A stretch of 64,000 nt of DNA from Brachionus manjavacas (taxonomy: Eukaryota > Rotifera > Eurotatoria > Ploima > Brachionidae): positions 310,001 to 374,000 of the forward strand of contig JAHQIY010000014.1 of the NCBI GenBank assembly GCA_019054805.1, written 5' to 3'. A program made the translations under genes and the position numbers. Below the pieces are notes generated by a model, which saw only the letters and a program-made list of their open reading frames with translations, had not been told where the DNA came from and made no database searches. Shown here piece by piece: positions 55,201-64,000 of the stretch. The first letter of the stretch is position 1, and every line of letters begins with the position of its first letter.

Positions 55201-58200
55201 AACAAGGCAGAATAAAATAGATTAAATAGTTTCTGTGTTGTTGACTTTGGAAAATATATTACTAGCGTTAGCGCATAGTCAAAGTATGGAAGAATAAATG
55301 TCTTAAAAAAATGCAGTTTTACAGTTGAGAGATAGAATAGATTTTTAATTGAAAAGATTTTTCTATTTATTTGAGTACAAACTGTTGATATATGTTTGGA
55401 GAAATTTAAATTACTATCTAAGGTTACTCCTAATAATTTAAACTCGTCAACAACTTGAACTATTTGATCTAAAACGACAATGCTTTTTGGTAAAATAAGT
55501 TTTTTGTTCGTCACAAACATAAAAAATGTTTTATCCCAATTAATATCTAACCTATTAGCTGAACACCATATTGATAAAACCTTTAATTCCTCTGAAAATC
55601 TAGACAAAAGTTTGTCACTAAGATAGAGGGTTGTATCATCAGCAAATAACTTACATAATAATTTTAAATTTATGGGTAGATCATTTATAAAAATTAGAAA
55701 AAATAAGGGACCTAAAACAGAACCTTGAAGAACGCCAAGGCCAATTAAGGATGGTTTAGAGGATACTTCTTTCATTCTAACAACTTGATTTCTATCAGAA
55801 AAGTAGTTTGATATTAGATTTAAAGATGAGTTATTAAAACCATAATGAAAAAGTTTTAGAAGGAGAAGATTGGAGTCTACAAGGTCAAAAGCTTTCCGAA
55901 AGTCTATTAAAAGTATAAGATTTATAAGCTTTTTATTTCTGTTCAAATTAAGATCTGAGATAATTTCATGGAGAGCCGTGGAAAAAAGTGATTTAAACAG
56001 ATGTGAATAGTAATTTTTTTCGGTGAATAGAATGTTTTTATGAGGAACAAATTTAAATTTTCTTTTTTTAATTTTTTAAAGAAAATTTTAATTAAAATTT
56101 TTATTAATTTTCCACACATTTCTCATGGTACAGGGTTAATGTGTTGGCTCAGGGCTTTGTTGACAACATTTACCATTTCTTCGGAATTAATAATTTCCGA
56201 AGATGTTTTATTTCAATTTCATCTTTAATTTGAAAAATTTGCGTTTTTAAGTTTATTTTATTTTTTTGAATATAACACGATGCTGCAATTTTCAATTATA
56301 ATTTTATTTTAAAAATTTAGCAAGTTTTATAGTTTAAAGATTCAAAATCTTAACATTATATCACATGGTGTGGTTAAAAGAAATAAGTCTGATGAGTCCG
56401 GTTTAACCAGATTTGACTGTACTCTCTTTTCATTCAAAAAATTTTTCAACACTGTTTATTTATTTTTTTGAGTTTTAAATTATATCCTTAATTTTTTATA
56501 AGTATTCAAACATGGTTTAGATAGAGAATAAAATCTAAAAATTTATTTTATTTGAAACAAAAAATGATGGTTTTTTTTTACATAATTTTAATTTTAAGAA
56601 AATTTAGTGCAAAATAATTATTGTAGAATTAATTTTTGTATTTTCGAGGAGCAAATTTTTTACTTTTTAGAAGAAAAAAAGAAGCAATTGTTAAATTAAC
56701 TAGAAGCAGAAATATTTTTATTAGAAGCAAATTTAAATTAAAATAAAATATGAAAAAAAAGAAAATTAACTGATAAGTTAAAAGTTTAGTGACTTAATGA
56801 TTTAATGTCACCAATGCACAGATTACCGTTTCTAACTGTTATACTAAATAAAATAGGAGTAATTACTGAGCCTTGCAGGATACCTGTGGTAATTTGGTAT
56901 TCTTCGCTCGGTTGGTCATTCACATTTACCTTAAATGTCCTAGAGTCTAAAAAGGATCTAATCTAGTTAGTCTAGTGGATTCTTTTTAATCAATTTAAAA
57001 TGTAAATCTTCATGCCAAACCCTATCAAAGGCTTTGCAAATATCAAAAACAGGCAACACAATCTTTTTTTTCTTTTAAATGAATCCACAATTTTTTGAAT
57101 TAAAAATTTGTATTTTTTATTTTTTTTAGTTAACTAAAAAATACCTTTAGACTTGAGTTTCATTAAATAAATTATTTTTTTTATTGTAATAAAAATCTTA
57201 TTAAACTTGATAAATGCTTAACAATTAAATATAAATTTGATTCAAAAAATTTTGGAGTAAATAATTTGTCTCAAGAATCTTTAAATTTCACATACTGTTT
57301 AGTTTAGCTTACTGAAATCTTCCAAGCACACCAACCCACTTAGCATAAAACCATACTCTTTGTTTTATGTTTAAGTCACCACGGCCAAATTTTTAAACAT
57401 TACTGATTTAAAATTTTTTTTAAATTCAAGTCCAATCGGTACATTTTCCGGATACCTATGACTTGAACAGCAAAAACGAAGCACTAAATGATCTCAATCA
57501 ACCAAAATCAATTGACGAAATCATTGATTTGATCAACAAGAGCCGTCAACGCGACTTGACTGATTGGATTTATGCTGAACACTATGATCCCAAGACTCTG
57601 GTGCAAATTTTACAACAATCAAGCTTCACTCATCCACACGTGGACTCATACTACAATAGACGTGATGATTCTTTGATGCTGATATTCTCGAACCCATATG
57701 ACGAGACCACTTTATCAAATCACCAAGAATGGGTCATTAAACTGCATTCCAATGTTGGCTTTAGGAACTATTTGGAAAAAATTTATGACATGATAATCGA
57801 TTGGACTAGGGATGAGGAAGCCAAGTATCAGGCAAGTCTAGTTGCCAAAGAGGTTGACAAATTCTGGGCTCAATCAATTGAAAGCATACCAAAAGAGAGC
57901 GCGTCCAGGTCAACTTCGCCTAGCAAAAAGAGAACTCCTTCACCTAAAGACAAAAAAAAATCCCTCGTGACTCAAAATATGGCCGTGAGTCCGACTAATG
58001 CCGACCCGGACTACATTAACTCTAATTTTGTCTCTCATAATTCTCTCAAAGCTTGGAAGATAGAACAAGACAAGCTTGGCGAAGTATCTGGTAAAATTCC
58101 AAAAGCGAAGTCGCCGCGAGCTAAATCAGGCTCCAAATCTAAATCTAAATCACCTGAAGTAAAAAAAGAAGCAGCTAAGCGCAAAACTAGCAAGAGTCCA

Positions 58201-61200
58201 CGAAGCCGTGACGGCTCAGCAAAAACAAAAAAAACCTCTCCACAACGGGATTCCAAAACTCAAACTGAAAAGCCACCAAGTCCCAAAGTTCAAAAGGCCA
58301 ATCAACCATTTATAGGCTATCAGGTCGGAAATAATATGGTTTATGTAAAATCTCATTTGAGTCATATGTTTCCGTACAGTGGTGCTTTAATTAAAACAGA
58401 ACGAGTTAGTCTAAAAACTGAGTCAAATTTGTTGGTAACCAGCTCGGTCATAAAAGACGGAAATACTTACTCGATCCATTTGGTTGACCCTAAAGACAAT
58501 GATAAAGAAGACACAGACAATAACTCTAGTTATACTTGTTTCACTTCGGTATTCAAAGATGGCCTATCGCTTTCGATCACAACTCCTATTTCATATCAAG
58601 GTAACGCAAAAATTAAAAAAATATCTTGTTTTTTGAAAAAATCCAAATTTTATTTTGGAACAAAAAAAAGAACAAAAATGGAATATTTCTTTTCACCAAA
58701 TCTAGCTTCTGCAAAAAAAATTTTTAATTTAATTTAATTTTTTTGCAAAGATCATGCAAGATAACTTTTCAACAGAGATTTTCATTTTTTTAATTCTTGA
58801 TTTTAGTTTTTTATATAAAACTTCTATTAAATTGAAACTTAATTATTTGAAATTTTTAAAGATTGTTGAAAAAAATTAACTTCGGGAAATTGACATCTAA
58901 AAATTTTAAAATAGAAAAGAAAAGCTGCATAACAGAATTTATAAAAATTGAATTGAAATTTCAAGGCTTTGTGAATTATTCTACAATTTTTAAAGATTCT
59001 TTTTTTTTTCAAGCAAAAATTTTTGGAAGCGACTTGGATCAAATTTTACCATGTGACAAAATAAAATAAAAGTTGTTACACAAGACGAGCTAATAAAAAC
59101 TTTATTCAAATAGTTTTTCAAGAAAAAAATAAAAACATTTTTTGTATAAAATGTAGGAGTATTTACTCAGCAAAAAATATGGTAATGCAAAAGTTTAATT
59201 TCGCTGATGCATTCAAATATTATCTGTTACAATTTAGAGAACCAATTTTGGGATTTTAGTATAAAAGTTATTACGTTCTTTCATTTTTGTTCCCTTTTTT
59301 TTACTCTAGAATTCACAATATCTTAAAATTTTAAATAACCAAAAGTATTATTTAAAATTTAATTATTACTTATTAATTAAATTATTATAGAATGTTTTCA
59401 ATAAATTATTTTAAGAGAAAAAGAGTGTAAAGATTGATCAAGTTCCAGCGGCGCCCAGTCCGACTCAACTGCAAACGCAGCAGTCAGTTCAGCCAGTAGA
59501 AGAGCCAAAAACAGCCAAAAAAGGTGCAAAAAAAGGGAAAAAAGGCGAGATCACACCAGAGCCGGTAATTTTTTTTTCATTATCATAGAGTCTGATTTCA
59601 TTTTTTTTAAATTCAGAAAAAAGAGGAAAAAAAACCGGAGGAACTAGCTCCTCCACCCGAAGTGGTATAACTTTTGCGCTCATTTTAGATACCCATTCAT
59701 TTCCACACAAACACCTTTATCCCATTTTTAGCCGAGCACTTGCTTCACAAGTCTAAATAAAATCAATTTTTTTATTTTTTTTCTCAATTAAGGTTGAAAA
59801 CAAAGAGGAACCACCAAAAATCTCGGTTTTGCCATGGACACAGCTGAATATTTCGGCTCCTAGTGGCCTAAGTTGCACATTTTTGCCCGAGACATACGCT
59901 GGTGTTAGCCCAGTTGAAGACAATCAGCAACACAAATTGGTCGTAAAGCAAAGATATGCCCAGAAATGTACGGCCAAAGCGGGTGAACATTTTAAAAATT
60001 TCAATCAAAATGTTCTTAAAGAAAAATCTCGGCTCATTAAAAGCGATGGAACTGTGATCAAATTTAATGTTGATGACTCATTTGAGGTACTTTATCCGAA
60101 TGGAACAATTTACCGCAAAGTTTCTGAGACAATTGAAGAAAGTGACTTGGAAACTTTGGAAACCCATGAAAATAAAAGTAAAAACAAGAAAAAAGACACA
60201 ATTAAAAGTGATGAGATACCCATGCCGCATATCGAGACACATACTGTAACCAAATATTTGGTCACTACCCAATCCGGCAATGAATATCTCATAAACAAAG
60301 AAGATAATTCATTTAAATTGGAAAAATTCTATCGCAATATAAAATCAAATGATAGTGAAACAAATGAGGTTATGATAACACGCGAGGACAATTTAAGAAT
60401 TGTGAATAGGCCTGATGGTTCAAGTTTGGTCGATTTTAGTGACGGAACAAGAATTACCTCATTTTATGTTGAACAAAATGGACTGCCAAAGGAAAAATAT
60501 GTTAAAATTGAATGTCCGGGATATGCCACAACTATTTTTAACACAATCACAAGTGAGTGTACTTTGGCTATAGGGACAAATGGAACAATTGTGTGCTGTG
60601 ATCCGGCCAAAGTGAACTATAGTGTCATGCATGGAAATGGAGAGATAATTGATGTAAATAAGGATGCTAGTGTTTATGTTACTATTAAAAATGGAGCTCA
60701 AATGGCCAAGAACAAATTTTGCTTTAGACAAGATTCGGATATTATTCTGGAACACGAGGACGAAATGGGAAATAGATTCAAGGTGAACAAAAGTGGAAAA
60801 AATTCTATCTTCAATGTTAATTCAAAAGGTGAAATTAAGCCGGTCAAAATTTACAACAAGCATTCGCCTAGGTTTTTTATTATACACAAGGATTCGAGTG
60901 GAACAGAGCTACTTCGGTCCGAGGATGTGAGCGAATATTTGAACGATGTAGAAGTGGATCCTATGACTGCAATTATAAGAGACAATGTACAGGGATATCC
61001 GAACATCATGGGAACAACGGTTCTTAGACCTTTAAGAAGTAATTATTTTTTTTTAACAATTCAAATTAATAAGATGTGCAAGTAATAAACTAAGAAAAAT
61101 TAAATTATTTAAAAAAATTATTTTTGTTTCCTTATTCGGTCTTTGTGGAGCATAGGGTCAATTATTTCGATTTCTACTCAAGTGTTTACCATTGCTCCTC

Positions 61201-64000
61201 CCCATGTCATGCCTATTTCGGTGATCTTTTTCGTGATTGTTGATCGCCAAGTTAATGCTGGTTGCCCAACTCTCCGTCGCCCTTGAGGTCTCCATTGAAG
61301 GGTACATGGTATTTCAAGTCCGATTGATTTAGTGTTGTTCACCCGACATTGTGTCCCTTTTCCAGAATCATGCTACTTTATCAAGTTCACAATCTTCTGT
61401 GGCAGACCATAAGATCTTACAATGGCCAACAAAGTTTCTCTGTGTTTGCTATCAAAGGCTTTCTTGAAGTCAATGAAGTTTATAAATAGTGGACTTTTCT
61501 TTTCCAGACTTTGTTATATAATGTTTTTTAGAGCAAAAATCTGGTCAATGCATATTTTAATTTGTAAGATATTAATTAATTAAAATTTTAAGAATATCAG
61601 AAACTAAAATATCAAATAAATACGATTTTCCTTTTATTTTATGAATCGATTCATTATGAAAATTATTTAATTTAGATTTTATAGGATATTTTATTAATTG
61701 ACTGGATTAAATATTTTTTCTGTGAAAAAAAAGGGTCTGTTTGATAATTTTTTTAAACAAGACAAACATAAATTAATAAATCAGCTCTCTAAGATTATTA
61801 AAATAAAAAAAGCTATCATAAAACTTTTCTTATTTAAATTTGTTATTAAGTAAAACATTTTATTGATATTTTTTCATTTTTTTTTTGACAATTTTAAGAA
61901 AAATTAATTAGCAAGGAAATTAAAAAAAATTTATTGGAAAATTTTAAGAATTTTTTTTTGATATGAGAATTGTCAAATTTTTCTCAATACATAATTATTT
62001 TACCCAAACTATCATTTATACAATTTTACTTATAATTAAGAATTAAAATAAGTAATTGCATAAGCATATTCTAAAAAGTTGGCAATTTATTTTGAAGAAT
62101 TATCAATATCATAAGCAGACTTGGGCAATGTGAATTTTCATACAAAAATTTCAAAACAAAATTTAAATTCTTAATAAAAATATGACTTTTTAACTACAGA
62201 TTATTCTGTAATTTTTAAAAGGTGAAACAAACAATGTTTCATTTAACAGTCCAATTTAAGAAAAAATTAAAATGATTGTTTTCCAATAAATTGATTTTTT
62301 TTAATCAAATTGAGTGTTAACATAGAAATAAAGAATTAAACTTTTACAATTATAACGATGACAGAATTTTAACATTTAAATAAAAAAAATTTACAAAATG
62401 CAAAAAAATATTCTGTTTTGAATAGATCATCTAGACAAGAAATAAATAAATTCCAAAATATTGATATTTTTTTTTATCATTAAAATTTTCCTGTTAATAA
62501 AAAGTAATCTTTTTTTGTTGAATTTAGGGAAACATATTTTGTTTCATGTTTATTCATTATCAAATTTTGATAAGCTCAATTTTGTCAATTTAAATTAATG
62601 AAAAAGAATTTTATTTTTGTAATTTGGAAAGGTCTGTATGAAATTTCACAATGCCGCAGACTTGGGCAAGAGTCATTAAGTCAAAGTCTAAATTTAAAAA
62701 AAAAAAAAAGTCACTAAAATTGAAAAATTTATAGAAAAAATAATTTTTTTTTTTCGAAAGATGTACCTTTTTTTTAAAATTAAATGTTGATGTTGAACAC
62801 TTGATGTTAATTTTTTCTTTTTTGATATTTAAAAACAAAATTTAAATTAAAAAAATTTAAAGTCAAGTATAAGAATTTTTTTCAAAAATTACTCTTTTTG
62901 AAAAAAATTTAATTTTAAAAGTCGGTGACTTTGTTTATATGTATTTTAAAATTAAATAAAGCAATTAAATATTAAAATGAAGAATAATAAAGCAATAAAG
63001 ATAAATATTTTTCGCTTTTCTCATCTTTATTTGGGTTAATTTTTTCCATCCGATTCCATTTTTATTAATTACATTACTTTAATATCTAGTCAGTCCCACA
63101 ATAATTTAAAAAAAAAGTTATCCATTTTTTTATCATTATGTTCTGTTCTTTTGTAATGATTTTCTTAAAACCATTTCTCATACAAAAAGGAAAAAAGAAA
63201 TTCAAATGTTAAAAATTTATCAATTTTTTATAAAAAATTTCTAAGTTTTTTACAATTCCTCTTAGACAAGGTTTTAGCTTGTAAATGTGATAAAAAGCGG
63301 CCTCTCTTTGTTTATAAACAATTAAGTCTCAATCAATTCATTTCCTTTCTAAGATTGAATTTTTTGCATGGCAGCTCAATACTTTAAAATTTGGCAACTT
63401 TTTAAATGGAGACCATTTTTTCAAAAATCTAAATTTTTATCAAAATCATAAAAATTTAGATCATCCAGATCATTTAATTAGTAAAAAAAGCTGTTTTTGG
63501 GATAAATAATTTAATTAAAAAAAAATATTTTTAAATAAGATATTTAAAGCTAGAAGTTAAAAACTTTTTTCTTTTTTTTAAGATTGTTTGACCGATGAAT
63601 GGACAAACGAATATGATGAAAAAGAAATAATTCCACCAGGACTCCGATCTCGTAACTTGAATAATTTTCCTCCAAATCCAGAAATTAAAGTAAATGGTCC
63701 GAGTTTTGGAACAAATGCAGGTAAAAGTCTCGCTGTTGATTTGAATCAAAATAGACGAGTAAAAAATCCGCCGATTACAATTGCCAAGCGGATGGAATAC
63801 CGACAACTAATTGAATATCAAAAACTAAGTGAGCCTACTAAAACCAAACTGATCAATGGATTGAAGTAAATTTTATTTTTTTTTTCATTTTTATTAACAA
63901 AATAAAATTTTTTTTCAAATTAAAAATTTTTTTAATAAAACTTTTTTTAGAAATTATATGATTTATATTGCTCAAAGAGCTGAAAACCACCGTCTCCTGT
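49222..64000 (+). CDS. SPAG17: SPAG17 (PF6 homologue), axonemal central-pair protein, 3' end outside window
   Basis: Ten exons with matching phases: 49222-49314, 49365-50327, 52695-53114, 53301-53988, 57431-58600, 59416-59564, 59617-59664, 59793-61038, 63583-63865 and 63951-64000+. About 1,700 residues are in the window; human SPAG17 has about 2,220. Family blocks appear in the right order: YLDDEPKDGPNHYIILSGF (exon 2), DIRYYNDLMDSIPAEYVSPA (exon 3), RDLTDWIYAEHYDPKTLVQI and HSNVGFRNYLE (exon 5), LNISAPSGLSCTFLPE, PDGSSLVDFSDGTRITSFY and TTVLRPLR (exon 8), PPGLRSRNLNNFPP and GPSFGT (exon 9). Lys/Ser/Pro-rich stretches such as SPKAKSPRAKS-type runs occur in exons 1, 2 and 5. The protein sits on the C1a projection of the central pair and is needed for ciliary beating. 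Introns are either 50-190 bp or 0.8-3.4 kb, the long ones mostly with mobile elements. The start is the ATG at 49222, which gives a basic N-terminus like that of the family. Confidence 0.93.
50660..51398. mobile_element. hAT-type MITE carrying two minisatellite arrays, in SPAG17 intron 2
   Basis: Exact 8-bp target-site duplication CTTAGAGA at 50652-50659 and 51399-51406. Ends are inverted repeats (left CAGAGTTGGTCAAAAGTCAAA positions 50660-50680; right reverse complement differs at two positions), with the CAG start and 8-bp duplication typical of hAT elements. Inside, a unit of about 52 bp with CAAAGTCTGACTTTGACTTG is repeated about five times (50690-50930). After a T-rich spacer, a different unit of about 50 bp with AGTCCAGACTTGACTTC is repeated about five times (51150-51365). 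No transposase. Confidence 0.82.
55026..56015 (-). mobile_element. Reverse transcriptase fragment of a non-LTR retrotransposon, in SPAG17 intron 4
   Basis: The longest intact RT frame in the window, 306 residues and open further upstream to about 56015 (NILFTEKNYYSHLFKSLF). Motifs: LILLIDFRKAFDLVDSNLLL, GVLQGSVLGPLFFLIFINDL, the catalytic KLFADDTTLYL, and KLLGVTLDSNLNFSKHI of the thumb. The FADD box is intact, so decay is limited, but the endonuclease and ORF1 are missing (5' truncation). It is antisense to SPAG17 and lies between exons 4 and 5. Confidence 0.82.
56830..57110 (-). mobile_element. Jockey-like RT fragment, in SPAG17 intron 4
   Basis: Matches 19915-20175 of the jockey-like element by eye (shared words ttactgagccttg, ttcacatttacctt, tctaaaaaggatctaat, cttcatgccaaacc). 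It encodes a broken RT palm region. Only about 280 bp remain. Confidence 0.7.
61120..61560 (-). mobile_element. RTE-like retrotransposon relic with internal deletion, in SPAG17 intron 8
   Basis: The minus strand reads CIDQIFALKNII, FINFIDFKKAFDSKHRETL and AIVRSYGLP, the RT fingers/palm of RTE-type elements. It passes directly to RRRVGQPALTWRSTITKKIT ... IGMTWGGA, the C-terminal tail. The catalytic middle is deleted. GC content is higher than in the flanks. Confidence 0.65.
61561..63582. other. Remainder of SPAG17 intron 8
   Basis: AT-rich intron sequence of 2 kb. At about 62650-62700 gacttgggcaagagtcatta followed by agtcaaagtc resembles the hAT-type terminal sequence at 50660-51398 and may be another relic. 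Nothing else is supported. Confidence 0.4.

Noticed and set aside
1-64000. tRNA, rRNA, CRISPR array or bacterial-type operon signals
   Set aside because: No cloverleaf with proper B-box, no rRNA-like segment and no regular repeat-spacer array was seen; the minisatellites at 50690-51365 have no unique spacers and lie inside a transposon.

Overview
This is a eukaryotic, strongly AT-rich window. Its genes have very short introns (about 45-80 bp) with GT...AG ends, or none at all, and it carries many degraded non-LTR retrotransposons and small DNA transposons. The protein set (DEG/ENaC channels, fukutin-like LicD enzyme, TSPO, ataxin-3, SPAG17, PPIE, RRS1, TANGO6) is animal. Composition, intron size and the secreted WD40 families suggest a monogonont rotifer such as Brachionus; this is inference and was not searched.

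Layout. 1-8.2 kb: two head-to-head paralogous genes (1-1025 minus, running off the left edge; 5097-6568 plus). By splice-phase reconstruction each encodes a signal peptide, an 8-Cys region, a six-Cys defensin-like (CSalpha-beta) motif, a Ser/Thr-rich linker and a WD40 domain. A neuronal-calcium-sensor-like gene lies between them and a frameshifted ENaC copy (A) follows. 10.2-15.9 kb: TANGO6 and PPIE divergently transcribed from 149 bp, then intact ENaC copy B. 16-25 kb: a mobile-element zone with an internally deleted pogo-like transposon, a decayed jockey-like retrotransposon (about 4.4 kb) next to an older one, a Tc1/mariner relic, and a 150-bp broken copy of the TANGO6 3' end. 25.7-43.5 kb: ENaC copy C, RRS1, a two-exon TSPO gene, fukutin-like gene, ENaC copy D, a second TSPO gene and ataxin-3, with further retroelements. 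44-49 kb: retroelement and MITE debris. 49.2-64 kb: SPAG17, an axonemal central-pair gene, ten exons reconstructed and running off the right edge; its long introns hold a hAT-type MITE and three retroelement fragments.

The genes are not an operon or pathway. The structural theme is duplication: four ENaC copies in two near-identical pairs that share short blocks between pairs (gene conversion), an ENaC-TSPO pair occurring twice, and a TANGO6 fragment upstream of ENaC C that mirrors the TANGO6-PPIE-ENaC B order. The most novel item is the secreted defensin-like plus WD40 architecture, which a single-exon reading would miss because each first exon appears to end in a stop codon formed by its own 5' splice site.
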